DNA of 64,000 nt from JBBRZM01 sp963813635 (GCA_963813635.1 CAWEZO010000007.1:124001-188000), one strand, 5' to 3'. Counted from the stretch's first letter, positions 33,614 through 42,145 are shown. Notes: a model not told the origin generated them from the sequence alone. Numbers and translations are program-made.

Positions 33614-34516
33614 GTGACGCTCGACCCGCATCACCAGGTGGAGGACCTACCGGCGCTGTCGAACCTGCCCGCGGGATGGAAGGTGCTGAGTACCTCCGGA
33701 CCGGGACCCTTCGTGACCCACGCGCGGCTCCGCCGCCCCGACGGCAGCGAGGTCGAGTGGACCTCACGTCGGCACCGCAAGCGGCTCGGCGTGCGCGTGG
33801 TGAGCGACCGGTCACGACCACTCCTGCGCTATGGCGGGCGGCGTCCGAGCGCGGCGAGTTGGTGGATGGGTGGACTCTTCGCCATCGGGTCGATCTGCTT
33901 CGCGCTCGGTTCCACCCCGCTCTACTTCGACCACATCCAACCGGCGGTCGTCGCCGCGACGTTCTTCGTCGGGTCTTTGTTCTTCACCACCGCCAGCGCA
34001 GTGCAGTACCACGAGACACGAAGCGCGCCGACAGGGATCTCACCCGGCTCAGCGGGGCCACGCGGATTACGTGCGCTCCTCGGCGCGACCCCGCGCCGGA
34101 TCGATTGGTGGGCCGCGGCGGTGCAGCTCGTCGGCACGGTCTTCTTCAACATCACCACGTTCGCTGCCACGCGCACAGATCTCACGCTGGATCAGGAGCG
34201 CCACCTGATCTGGGCCCCGGACGTCTTCGGCTCGATCTGCTTCCTCGTCGCCAGCTGGCTCGCCTACTCCGAGGTCAACCGAGCCATCCGACCACACCCA
34301 GACGGCTCGACCGGGTGGTGGATCGCCGGGGTCAACATGGCCGGATCGGTCGCGTTCGGTGCCGCCGCGATCGCAGCGCGCTACCTGCATACGACCGGCG
34401 AGATCGCCAACATCACACTCGTCAACGTCGGCACCTTCGTCGGCGGTCTCTGCTTCCTCGCAGGCGCCATCCTCCTGCCCGTGGAGTCCGCCAGAGAGAC
34501 GACGATCGAGGGCTGA
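33614..34516 (+). CDS. Membrane protein with YrhK-like helices
   Basis: The 300-residue protein starts at GTG 33614. A soluble N-terminal part (about 75 residues, with WKVLSTSGPGPFVTHARLRR) is followed by seven or so membrane helices, including GGLFAIGSICFALGSTPLYF, FGSICFLVASWLAYSEVNRA and NVGTFVGGLCFLAGAILLPV, with repeated GSICF motifs as in YrhK-like proteins. It is a cytoplasmic-membrane protein of unknown function. Its last 13 codons are also found as an isolated scrap at 12353-12397, so a second copy once existed. Confidence 0.7.
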   Translation: MTLDPHHQVEDLPALSNLPAGWKVLSTSGPGPFVTHARLRRPDGSEVEWTSRRHRKRLGVRVVSDRSRPLLRYGGRRPSAASWWMGGLFAIGSICFALGSTPLYFDHIQPAVVAATFFVGSLFFTTASAVQYHETRSAPTGISPGSAGPRGLRALLGATPRRIDWWAAAVQLVGTVFFNITTFAATRTDLTLDQERHLIWAPDVFGSICFLVASWLAYSEVNRAIRPHPDGSTGWWIAGVNMAGSVAFGAAAIAARYLHTTGEIANITLVNVGTFVGGLCFLAGAILLPVESARETTIEG

Positions 34517-34635
34517 ACCGACGGCGTCGCATTCAGGATGTGCGCGAGGGCACGGTTGCATTGAGCCCGCACGGCGCTCTCTGACTGCCTGCGCGGCCCC
34601 AAATGGCGGACGAGGTCGATGTGTTGGCGCACGTG

Positions 34636-35584
34636 TCAGCGCGTCGTATCCCCGGCAACGAGGGGGCGAACTCGTTCCCAGAAGAGCTCGAGCTGGTGTT
34701 GCTCATCGGCGACGGGCCACACGAAGACCCGTTGGACGCCCGCGCGCGAACGCAGAGAGCTTTTCGGCGAACAACTCGGGCGGCCCGATCGGAAGGCGCT
34801 CGCGCAGCGTTTCCTCGGGTCGGTGAATCGTCGGCGCCACGCGCTCTCGCAGAATGCGATCCGCTTCGGCATCATCGTCGGTGATGTAGCACCACATCGT
34901 CGCCAGCGCGTTGGGGAACGCGTCCGGGTCCTTCCCGCCGTCGACTAGTAGCCCGCGAAGGCCTTGCCAAGCAGTGCCGAACAGCTCAGGTGTGGTGTTG
35001 TAGGCCGATGCCAGCCAGCCATCGGCGAGGCGCGCGACCCGACGCAGCCCGGCCTCAGAACCCCAACTCCCGAGCCAGATCGGCGGTCCATTCGGTTGCG
35101 CCGGCCTTGGATCCAGACTGATTCCCTCGGTCGAATAGAAGCGCCCGACGAATGCTTCGCCGCCGCGTCGCCACAAGGCCCGCAATGCCTGCGTCGCCTC
35201 ATCGAAGCGCGGCCATCGTTCGGCAAAGTCGATGCCGACAGCCTCGTAATCCTGTGGCGATGATCCGGGTCCCAGGCCGACGACCAGGCGACCCCCAGAA
35301 AGGCGATCGATCGCGCCCAGGGTCTTCGCGACCGCCACCGGTCCGCGGACCACTGTGAGGGCGATCGTGGTCGCCAGATCCATATCGCCTGAGTGCTCGA
35401 TCATCGCCGCGAGCGCCGTCGGACCGTCCAACCAGGGCACCGAGAACACCATGTGGTCATTCACGGAAACGGCGGCGAAGCCGAGTTGTGCGGCCGTCTT
35501 CGTATAGCCGACAAGGTGCTCGAGGGTGAAGGGATGACCGCCGAAATCCATCAGCGGCAGATGCGCGCCGAAATCCATCGCCAC
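34636..35584 (-). CDS. LLM-class (probably F420-dependent) oxidoreductase (one frameshift)
   Basis: From GTG 35584 (ATG 35578 is equally good and has GAGAGGA upstream) the protein reads MDFGAHLPLMDFGGHPFTLE, FAAVSVNDHMVFSVPWLDGP, LVVGLGPGSSPQDYEAVGID and PPIWLGSWGSEAGLRRVARL, an F420-dependent LLM. A shift near 34745 precedes the last 38 residues, GVQRVFVWPVADEQHQLELF and WERVRPLV, which complete the fold. It is isolated, between the YrhK-like membrane gene and the R1 repeat; the repeat edge lies 83 bases upstream of its start. Confidence 0.78.
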
Positions 35585-35707
35585 GTCCTCTCCCGCGACG
35601 GCCCTGCTGACGGACCGTACACTCCGCGTCGGACGTCCGAAGCCGCGCCGGGGAGTGTGGCCGACACGACTTGCAAGCCTACGGAGGCCGCAGGGTGGCG
35701 ACGAGTG

Positions 35708-36958
35708 TCAGGCGGCGCGACTGGGTGCGATGGTGACGTCGAGTGGGTCGAGGTGCTCGCCGGACGGGTGCTTGTAGCGCGGTCCGCGTGGGAGCTCGCC
35801 GGGTGGTCGCGGTGTGCCGCTCGGTTCGATCGGTCGGCCACGCGCGTCGGCGAAGTGCAGACCTTCGGGGTCGCCGCGGGTTCGATCGGCGTCGCCTTCG
35901 ATGCGGAGCTCGCCGAGATGATGCGACCGATGATGTCGTCGGCAGAGTGCGACGAGGTTCGCGGTGTCGCTTGCGCCGCCATCTTCCCAGTGCTCGATGT
36001 GGTGGATCTGGAGGAATCGGGTGGCGCTGCATCCCGGGACCGCGCAGCCGCCGTCGCGGTGCTCGACGGCTCGGCGGGTGCGCCCGGGCACGATCCGCAT
36101 CGTGCGGCCGACGCTCACGGGCTTGCCGTGTCGTTCGAAGATCGGCCGGACGGGCACGTCGCACGTGAGGAATCGGCGGAGCTCGCTCGGCAGTCGACTG
36201 CCGAGGTGCAGCGACACCGCGCCCACGCCGGTCGGGTTTGCCGGGTCGGCTTCGAGGTGCGCGTGGATCATGACGCGATGCGAACCGGGAAGGCGCGCGT
36301 CGTCGGTGGTGAGTGATCCTTCGGCGACGGCGACGAGCGCGTCGGCCCAGGTGACCTCGACGCGTTCGGCATCGTCGGATGCTTTGGTGAACAAGTCGTG
36401 GTGCTTGGCGACGAGCGCTTGTTCGACCACTGCGCCTTCGTCGAGCGGCAAGTCGGCGTGCATGCGCCAACGACCGTGCTCGCTTGCACCGAACGACACG
36501 ACGCGACGTTCGGGTTGGGCTTCGGGTTGCTCCGATTCGGTGGCCGGCTCGAACGAGTAGCGGTGCAGCGCACGGGAAAGCTGATGGACGGTGCACCGGC
36601 GAGCGAGCGCGACGGCGGATGCTTCGTGATCGGCGGGGACGTGGCGGGCAACGACAGCAGCTTGCTCGAGCGAGACCTCCCCGTGCGCGAACGCCTGCAT
36701 CGTGGCGGGGAGCTCCCCGGCGCGCTGCGCGAGGGCGACCAGGCGACCGGCGTGGCCGCTCGAGATGCCGAGCTGCCAGGTGAGCCACTGCGTGGGCGAG
36801 TGGATCCCGGACTGCTGCCACAGGCCTGCTTCGAGACCCTCGGCGATCAATTGCACGAGCCGACCTTGCGCTGCGTTGATCACCCCGGCTAGCTCGGCCA
36901 TTGCGCCTTCGAGACCATCGATGCGAGGACTCTTTTCGCGGTGTTCGCCATCGAACAT
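35708..36958 (-). CDS. DUF222 / HNH endonuclease-domain protein (13E12 type), copy B
   Basis: This 416-residue product differs from copy A at three residues (A for V near 93, V for M near 179, V for A near 266). The HNH cysteines and histidines are unchanged, so it should be as active or inactive as copy A. It retains the complete promoter and SOS box, so both copies are expected to respond to DNA damage. As in copy A, the ATG lies within the palindrome, which fixes the start. Confidence 0.9.
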   Translation of the reverse strand: MFDGEHREKSPRIDGLEGAMAELAGVINAAQGRLVQLIAEGLEAGLWQQSGIHSPTQWLTWQLGISSGHAGRLVALAQRAGELPATMQAFAHGEVSLEQAAVVARHVPADHEASAVALARRCTVHQLSRALHRYSFEPATESEQPEAQPERRVVSFGASEHGRWRMHADLPLDEGAVVEQALVAKHHDLFTKASDDAERVEVTWADALVAVAEGSLTTDDARLPGSHRVMIHAHLEADPANPTGVGAVSLHLGSRLPSELRRFLTCDVPVRPIFERHGKPVSVGRTMRIVPGRTRRAVEHRDGGCAVPGCSATRFLQIHHIEHWEDGGASDTANLVALCRRHHRSHHLGELRIEGDADRTRGDPEGLHFADARGRPIEPSGTPRPPGELPRGPRYKHPSGEHLDPLDVTIAPSRAA

Positions 36959-36966
36959 ATGTTCGA
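36951..36966 (-). promoter_or_regulatory. LexA/SOS box of HNH copy B
   Basis: TCGAAC-ATAT-GTTCGA overlaps the ATG (36958-36956), as in copy A. Confidence 0.8.
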
Positions 36967-36994
36967 TTCTAGGAAATCACGGCCCCCGCGTCAA
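36966..36994 (-). promoter_or_regulatory. Sigma-70-type promoter of HNH copy B
   Basis: TTGACG (36994-36989) and TAGAAT (36971-36966), spaced by 17 bases, are identical to copy A and predict a leaderless transcript. Confidence 0.65.
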
Positions 36995-37039
36995 GCGGAA
37001 ATCCGAGAGTTTCTATGCCGCCGAAACCGCGAGCTCGCC

Positions 37040-37244
37040 GGCATGAAGAAGAGCGGGTCGCAGATCAGCAAGTCTCCTTCTCAATTGATCGACGCGAGAA
37101 TCAAGGAGCTCCGCGACTGGCGGGGCGAGATGCTCGGCCGGCTCCGTGCGTTGGTCAAGGACGCCGATCCCGAAGTCGTCGAGGAGCGGAAGTGGAGAGG
37201 GGTTCCGACGTGGTCGCACGACGGGTTGATCTGCACCGGCGAGA
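37040..37244 (+). repeat. Repeat R2, copy B
   Basis: The 205 bases correspond to 6680-6884 (5' half of the DUF1801 gene). The copy starts exactly where R1 copy B ends and is followed after about 20 bases by R3 copy B. Confidence 0.85.
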
Positions 37245-37261
37245 GACTGGGCGCTCCGTGA
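37043..37261 (+). pseudogene. 3'-truncated DUF1801 gene
   Basis: The 72 codons read MKKSGSQISKSPSQLIDARI and match the gene at 6683 up to HDGLICTGE; they then run into unrelated codons (RLGAP) and a TGA at the R2/R3 junction. About half the domain is lost, and the original ribosome binding site is also gone, since the R1 repeat now lies directly upstream. Confidence 0.8.
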
Positions 37262-37320
37262 CGGTCAGATGCTGGCCGACGCCTGTGGCGTGAGTTGCGC
37301 ATCCGCAGTTGACTTGAGGA

Positions 37321-37521
37321 ATGGACACGGAACTCGCGAACGATCGCACCTACCTCGCGTGGCTCCGCACCGGCATCGCGCTCTTCGGGCTGGGCTTTGT
37401 CGTTGCAAAGGTCGCGCTGATAGTCAAACCAGACAGTGCCCAGCTGTCTGATGAGAATCTGTACAGCGCGGCTGGAGTACTTATCGTCCTTACCGGCGCC
37501 GCGCTCGTCGTCTCGACGTAG
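37321..37521 (+). pseudogene. DUF202 membrane protein gene with an internal deletion
   Basis: The frame starts MDTELANDRTYLAWLRTGIA, LFGLGFVVAKVALIVKPDSA and AGVLIVLTGAALVVST, 66 residues. Compared with the copy at 13189, the part encoding the loop GHVQH...KGDEAAGPRWPL and the third helix has been deleted, and the frame reaches the original stop. Unlike the other copy it has no frameshift in the first half. Two of three membrane helices remain, so function is doubtful. Confidence 0.7.
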
Positions 37522-37587
37522 GTTCACAAACGTTGCGCGGGCTTTGGTGCAGTTGCGGTTACGCCGTGGGTTGCTCGGGCGCGTCGA

Positions 37588-38001
37588 CTAGCAGCTGAGC
37601 GTCTTGCTGATGGAGTCCGCCGCGCCCTTGAGCTGGGACTCCGCTTTGCCGAGCGTGGACTGGATATCGGCAAGGCTGGTCGCCGACGTGAGATCGCTGA
37701 GTGTGCCCTTGACGCCCTGAAGGTCGGCCTGGACCGACGCCTTCTCCGACGAAGCCAACTTCTTGGCCGAGCTCTCGAGCGCGGTGAAGTCCGACTGCAC
37801 CTTGGAGACCTGATCCTTGGCGTTGCCGAAATTGCCGCTCTTGACATCGGTACCCAACTGGTTCACCGAATCCTTCAGCGCGCTGGCATCGCTGCAGACA
37901 GCAGCTTGCTGCGACGACTTGCTGTCACTGCTGCACGCAGTCACCGACACCGCGACCAAGAGGAGTGAGAGTGGGAGAACGGCGAACGAACTGCGGCGCA
38001 T
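37588..38001 (-). CDS. Small secreted lipoprotein, unknown function (copy B)
   Basis: This 137-residue protein is identical in layout to the one at 13589-14002 and differs at two positions (A for S near residue 41 and V for I near 52). The signal peptide with lipobox VSVTAC and the helical Lys/Ser/Asp-rich body are intact. Conservation of both copies, while the adjoining DUF202 copies decay, hints that the lipoprotein may still be selected. Confidence 0.75.
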   Translation of the reverse strand: MRRSSFAVLPLSLLLVAVSVTACSSDSKSSQQAAVCSDASALKDSVNQLGTDVKSGNFGNAKDQVSKVQSDFTALESSAKKLASSEKASVQADLQGVKGTLSDLTSATSLADIQSTLGKAESQLKGAADSISKTLSC

Positions 38002-38074
38002 GGCTGGGGCTGCCTGTTCGGACGGATGCGCATCGCTGGTGCAGTGCGCCTTGGGGTATTGAGGGTATGACGAA

Positions 38075-38290
38075 TCTCAATCGCGCCGCCTGCTCATCTT
38101 CGTGGCACTGACCCTGCTGATCCTCGCGCTCCCATCGCTGATGGTCGGGCTCTTCGGTGCGCGGGCTGAGGCCTTCCTGCCGAAGGTGAGGGACTGGATG
38201 AATAACAACTCCTGGATCGTCAGCGAGATCGTGCTCGCCTTTTCATCGCGCTCACGGGGCGTGACCTGATTAGCGGCGCGGTATGGCGCG
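38075..38290 (+). pseudogene. 3' remnant of a GAP-family (Sap-like) membrane protein gene
   Basis: A frame without a start reads SQSRRLLIFVALTLLILALP, SLMVGLFGARAEAFLPKVRD and WMNNNSWIVSEIVLAF, then, after a one-base loss in ccttttcat (near 38240), FIALTGRDLISGAV. This matches the C-terminal helices of GAP/Sap proteins (sulfolipid-1-addressing family; WMxxxSWxVxExVLxFF). The rest of the gene is replaced by repeat R3. Confidence 0.55.
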
Positions 38291-38610
38291 TTGGGACGCG
38301 CCTCGCGCTCCTGACCACGAGACCGCGTTCGGAGATCGGGCTTCGCGCGTTCGCGGATCGCGTGGTTCGCGTTCCGAGCTGTGGTGAGAAGCCCCCGCTG
38401 ACATGCCCATCGTGGGTTTGTCACAGGCTCCACACGAGGGCCGAGGGCGGGGGATGGGGAAACCTTGGCACAAAACTCGGGGCCGCGGTGGCATTGAGCT
38501 CCGGATCGGCCGGTCAGTGGCGCAGAGAGTCGTTCAACGGGCCGTACCAGCGATCGCGACAGCCTTCGGACGCGCCGAAACGGGTTTGGCAGTCGGGGAG
38601 CAGGCTGCCG
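38291..38610. other. Region without a supported gene
   Basis: About 320 bases lie between the GAP remnant and the end of the MFS gene. I see no conserved frame, RNA or repeat in it. Confidence 0.4.
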
Positions 38611-39921
38611 TCAGGTTTCGACGTCGACGGTTGGTGCGAGCGCGCCCGTGGGCGGCACTGATCTCCTTCCACTCGGGTGTGTCTCGTACATGCGCAGCGC
38701 GACGACGAGACCCGAGAGGGCGGTGATTGCGGCGACGGCCCAGATCGCGGCTTCGAGTCCGAAGGCGTCGGCGATCACGCCGGCGAGGAGTGCGCCGACG
38801 GCGAAGCCGCCGTCGCGCCAGAGCCGGTAGATCCCTACGGCGGACGCGCGCCAGGTTGGGTGGGCGACGTCGCCGATGGCGGCGAGCAGCGTCGGGTAGA
38901 CCATCGCAGTGCCGGCACCGAGGAGCACCGCACCGGCAGCCCAAGAACCGAAACCCGACGTGGCGGCGATCAGGCCGATCGCGAGTGCTTGGGTGAGCAT
39001 GCCGCCGACGATGAGCCACTTGCGGCCGATCCGGTCGGAGAGCGCGCCGGTGCCGAGCTGGCCGAGTCCCCACACGGCGGGGTAGAGCGCGGCCAGAACG
39101 CCGATGCGCCCGACTGAGAGTCCGGCGGCGGCGAAGTACAGGGGGAACAGGCCCCAGGCGAGGCCGTCATTGAGGTTGTTGACCATGCCGGCCTGGCTGC
39201 ACGACGAGAGCGCCGGTTCGGTGAAGCTGGTGAGGGTGAACACCTCGCCGGTGGTGAGGTCGCCGTGTAGCGACGCGTTGGTGGTGGTGTGCGTGGCGGC
39301 TTCGTGGCGGGCGTGGCCATGGGTCTCGCGCACGAACAGGGTGGACAGGCCGAGGCCGAGCCCGGCGTACGCGACGCCGAGGAAGAACGGCTCGGGGCGC
39401 AGACCGTAGCGGGCGGCGATGAAACCGGTGGCGAGCGCGGTGATCGCGACCGCGCCGTAGCCGGCGGCTTCGTTGAGTCCCATGGCGAAGCCGCGCCGGG
39501 CGGGGCCCACGAGGTCGATCTTCATGATGACGGTGGTCGACCAGGTGAGGCCTTGGTTCACGCCGAGGAGGACGTTGGCGAAGATGATCCAGCCCCACGA
39601 GGGTGCCCACATGAGCATGAACGGGATGGGGAGGGCCACGAGCCAGCCCGCGACGAGGACAGGTTTGCGGCCGTGCCTGTCCGAGAGCGTGCCGGCGAAG
39701 AAGTTCGTGGCAGCTTTCGTCGCGCCGAACGCGAGGATGAACGTCAGCGCGGCGGTGTAGGCGGTGAGGCCGAAGACGCGATCGGCGAGAAGCGGGAGGA
39801 CCGTGCGTTCCTGGCCGATCATGCCGCCGACGAGCGCGTTGACGCCGACGAGCAGCGCGAACTGGCCGAGGTTCTCGCGTAGCCCCAACCGGATCGGGGC
39901 AGCGGTCGCGGGGTCGGTCAC
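38611..39921 (-). CDS. MFS transporter
   Basis: The 436-residue protein starts at GTG 39921, overlapping the stop of the rhodanese-type gene by GTGA. It has twelve predicted membrane helices and the MFS motif A in both halves: GTLSDRHGRKPVLVAG after helix 2 and GALSDRIGRKWLIVGG after helix 8. A histidine-rich central loop (HGHARHEAATHTTT) could bind metal. Its operon partners (MBL/rhodanese remnant, SRPBCC) and the ArsR-rhodanese regulator opposite suggest a role in export of a sulfur- or metal-linked compound. The substrate is unknown. Confidence 0.85.
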   Translation of the reverse strand: MTDPATAAPIRLGLRENLGQFALLVGVNALVGGMIGQERTVLPLLADRVFGLTAYTAALTFILAFGATKAATNFFAGTLSDRHGRKPVLVAGWLVALPIPFMLMWAPSWGWIIFANVLLGVNQGLTWSTTVIMKIDLVGPARRGFAMGLNEAAGYGAVAITALATGFIAARYGLRPEPFFLGVAYAGLGLGLSTLFVRETHGHARHEAATHTTTNASLHGDLTTGEVFTLTSFTEPALSSCSQAGMVNNLNDGLAWGLFPLYFAAAGLSVGRIGVLAALYPAVWGLGQLGTGALSDRIGRKWLIVGGMLTQALAIGLIAATSGFGSWAAGAVLLGAGTAMVYPTLLAAIGDVAHPTWRASAVGIYRLWRDGGFAVGALLAGVIADAFGLEAAIWAVAAITALSGLVVALRMYETHPSGRRSVPPTGALAPTVDVET

Positions 39922-40280
39922 GCGCCAGTCTTGAGGTCGTTGCCGGTGGTTGTGGACCAGTCGCCGGGTCCGCCGGCCACGCCGGAATCGACGAGGTCGA
40001 CGGTCGTCACGGGGAATCCGGCGGTGCGCCACGCATCGAGTCCACCGCCGATCTCGCCGGCGAGTTGTTCGGCGTCCTTCGACGCGAGGAACACTGCACC
40101 TTTTGCCGCAAGCTCGGGGCTGCCCGACACGTAGTCGGCATGGGATTGTGTGTCGGCCGTGAAAGCGATCTCGAGGCCACGCGCGGCGGCCTCGGCACGG
40201 TGGCGGTCGGGAATCCGAGGCGGATCGACCACAAGCCCGAGGTCCTCATCGACGAACGTCACGATCTCGTCATGCGTCAT
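39918..40280 (-). pseudogene. MBL-fold/rhodanese (persulfide dioxygenase-like) gene with internal deletions
   Basis: The 120-codon frame combines the N-terminal MBL part of an ETHE1/rhodanese fusion (MTHDEIVTFVDEDLGLVVDP, PRIPDRHRAEAAARGLEIAF, TADTQSHADYVSGSPELAAK) with the last part of a rhodanese domain (EIGGGLDAWRTAGFPVTTVD). Full-length relatives have about 450 residues. The metal-binding THxHxDH motif is reduced to TADTQSHADY (first His replaced by Gln), and the catalytic rhodanese cysteine is absent. The frame is open throughout, so the deletion was in-frame. It is coupled by ATGA and GTGA overlaps to both neighbours. Confidence 0.65.
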
Positions 40281-40738
40281 GCGTCGTGCACGGTCGTCGC
40301 GACCGACGCGAGCGCACGCAGCGACGCGGGCAGCTCCCGTCGTTGCAGTTGCGAGGCTCGAACCTTCGCCAGCAGTACGCGCCGCCAGAACGTGGCGGGA
40401 TGCAGCGCGCACGAAACCGCTACTTCGCACCCACCGGGAGCATCGGCAACCTGCCACGACCAGTCGGCGTAGGAAGGGTTGCCGTCGTCGGTCTGCGACC
40501 GGTACACAAAGCGTCGCGCTTCCCGGTCGATGTCGACGACCGTCGAGCGACTCGGCCACGACTGCCCGAGCGCGGAGAGTTGGACCACCCACTCGGCACC
40601 CGGTCGCAGTTCATCAGGCGAGTCGACGACACGAACGATCGCGCGGTTCCATTCGGGCAGACGCCCGGGAGCGGTGATGAGCCCGAAGACATCGTCGGGT
40701 GGGGCGGCGACGAACCGGGTCGCGGCTTGATCTCGCAT
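40277..40738 (-). CDS. SRPBCC-family protein
   Basis: The 153-residue protein starts at ATG 40738 with GAGGGG upstream. ATRFVAAPPDDVFGLITAPG, LPEWNRAIVRVVDSPDELRP, EWVVQLSALGQSWPSRSTVV and NPSYADWSWQVADAPGGCEV match the polyketide-cyclase/START-like fold. It is the first gene of an operon that continues into the MBL/rhodanese remnant and the MFS transporter, and it faces the ArsR-rhodanese gene across a strong inverted repeat. Confidence 0.82.
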   Translation of the reverse strand: MRDQAATRFVAAPPDDVFGLITAPGRLPEWNRAIVRVVDSPDELRPGAEWVVQLSALGQSWPSRSTVVDIDREARRFVYRSQTDDGNPSYADWSWQVADAPGGCEVAVSCALHPATFWRRVLLAKVRASQLQRRELPASLRALASVATTVHDA

Positions 40739-40812
40739 GGGGATCCCCTCGGGTCTTACGCGACCTCGACGTCGCGTGCCTTGTCGCGGCATTCTGAGCG
40801 CTCGTCGGGCTA

Positions 40813-40842
40813 TTGTCAAGTGATTGCTTGAATACTTGACAA
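40813..40842. promoter_or_regulatory. Inverted repeat operator between SRPBCC and ArsR-rhodanese genes
   Basis: TTGTCAAGT (40813-40821) and ACTTGACAA (40834-40842) form perfect 9-base arms around a 12-base spacer that itself contains CTTGAAT. The right arm includes a consensus TTGACA -35 box for the ArsR gene, with CAATAT as a possible -10, so ArsR binding here should block both divergent promoters. Confidence 0.75.
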
Positions 40843-40874
40843 ACAGGGGGCGCCGGCCTCAATATGCATCTCCA

Positions 40875-41556
40875 ATGAGCGATCGTGAAGCCAAGGATGT
40901 TCTCTTCGATGCGTTCGCCGAGGTCGCCAAGGCGCTCGGGAGCGGCCGGCGGGCCGAGATCGTCGACGTTCTCGCGCAAGGCGAACGCTCTGTCGACGAG
41001 CTCGCGGGCGAGATCGATCAGACCGTCGCCAATACCTCGCATCACCTGCACGCCCTGACGCGCGCCGGCCTGCTGACGAGCCGCCGCGAGGGGACGCGCG
41101 TGTTCTACAAGCTGGCGAGCGAGCCGGTCGGTGTACTCTGGTCGGCGCTGCGTGATGTGGCCGCGGAACATGTTGCGGGGATCGAACGGCTCACGAACGT
41201 GTACCTCGGCGACCGGCGTGACCTGGAGGCGATTACGCCGCGCGGAGCTTGCATCCCGGCTACGACGCCGCAACGTCGTCGTGATCGATGCACGCCCGAC
41301 GGCCGAGTACACCGCTGGACACATTCTCGGTGCGCGGTCGATGCCACCCGACGAAGTGCGGCGGCTTCTTCGCACGATCCCCAAAGACGGTGAGGTCGTC
41401 GCGTATTGCCGCGGACCGTTCTGCGTGTACGCAGACGATGTTGTCAGAGGTCTCCAGCGTCGCGGTATCCGAGCTCGCCGTCTGGAGGACGGCTTCCCGG
41501 AATGGAAGCACGCGGGCCACGAAATCGCGGTCGGCGGAGAAGGAGGAAGGGCGTGA
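40875..41556 (+). CDS. ArsR-type regulator fused to a rhodanese domain (one frameshift)
   Basis: From ATG 40875 the N-terminal domain is a winged-helix ArsR/SmtB repressor (AFAEVAKALGSGRRAEIVDV, LAGEIDQTVANTSHHLHALT, RAGLLTSRREGTRVFYKLAS). A one-base insertion near 41235 precedes the rhodanese domain, which reads RNVVVIDARPTAEYTAGHIL, then GEVVAYCRGPFCVYADDVVR with active-site loop CRGPFC, and ends at TGA 41554-41556. ArsR-rhodanese proteins are known as regulators that respond to persulfide or oxidised sulfur. The shift may be a read error. It faces the SRPBCC-MFS operon and precedes DsrE. Confidence 0.75.
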
Positions 41557-41699
41557 TGACGCGAGTCAATCCTCAGTACCACTTCATCTCGGAGTCGGCG
41601 CAGGGAGCGACCGAGACGTTCGGGGTGAAATGCGTTTCCGTGCCGGCGACGAAACCGAGCTCCAGGACGGAGCTTCCGCGAACAACAGGAGGAGCATGA
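41556..41699 (+). CDS. Small protein or truncated gene between ArsR-rhodanese and DsrE genes
   Basis: ATG 41556 overlaps the preceding TGA by one base and has a strong AGGAGGAAGG upstream, so initiation here is likely. The 47 codons read MTRVNPQYHFISESAQGATE and TFGVKCVSVPAT and then become proline/threonine-rich. I do not recognise the family. A longer gene may have been shortened by deletion, because only the first 27 residues look conserved. Confidence 0.4.
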   Translation: MTRVNPQYHFISESAQGATETFGVKCVSVPATKPSSRTELPRTTGGA

Positions 41700-41700
41700 G

Positions 41701-42069
41701 ATGGCAGCAGACGACAAGGTCGTGATCGGCCAAACCCACGGATCCGACGATCCCGAAGCAGTGTTGACCGGTTACCTGCTCGGGGTCGAGGCGCTACGGG
41801 CCGGCAAGCAGGCCCTGATGTGGCTCACCAAAGACGGCGTCCATGTCGCCACCGAGGGCTATTCCGACGGACTTTCGGTGCCCGGAGCGCCGTCGATCAA
41901 AGACCTCCACGCCGAGTACGTGAACAAAGGCGGCCGCTTCTTCGCGTGTCCCGTGTGTGTCAAGACCCGCAATCTTGAATCGGCCGCGTGGGTGCAGGGC
42001 GCCGAAGTCAAAGGCGCGCCGTCGCTCTATGAGTTCACACAGGGTGGAGCGCTGACCTTCAACTACTGA
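41701..42069 (+). CDS. DsrE-family sulfur-relay protein
   Basis: The 122-residue protein starts at ATG 41701 with AGGAGG upstream. KVVIGQTHGSDDPEAVLTGY, LGVEALRAGKQALMWLTKDG and FFACPVCVKTRNLE (cysteines C83 and C86, one likely the persulfide carrier) match the DsrE/DsrF-like fold. Such proteins accept or transfer sulfane sulfur in the cytoplasm. It follows the ArsR-rhodanese gene on the same strand, so the locus (ArsR-rhodanese, DsrE, MBL/rhodanese remnant, MFS) appears dedicated to persulfide handling. Confidence 0.8.
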   Translation: MAADDKVVIGQTHGSDDPEAVLTGYLLGVEALRAGKQALMWLTKDGVHVATEGYSDGLSVPGAPSIKDLHAEYVNKGGRFFACPVCVKTRNLESAAWVQGAEVKGAPSLYEFTQGGALTFNY

Positions 42070-42145
42070 CCTGGCAGGGTGCGGTTCTCTTCACTCCGCG
42101 GCGCTCGGATGACCGCCGACATCGGTGCGGCGTACCCTTCGCCGC

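Larger units (their letters stand above)
35667..37041 (-). repeat. Repeat R1, copy B (1375 bp; inverted relative to 5005-6379)
   Basis: Coordinates mirror copy A exactly (position x in copy A corresponds to 42046 minus x). At 37041 it abuts repeat R2 without any spacer (ccggc|atgaag), and on the left it ends 83 bases before the LLM gene start. Confidence 0.9.
37264..38086 (+). repeat. Repeat R3, copy B
   Basis: Direct copy of 13130-14088 with an internal deletion of about 133 bases. The deletion lies between two short tcgtcgt repeats in the DUF202 gene, consistent with slippage or microhomology-mediated loss. Confidence 0.88.
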
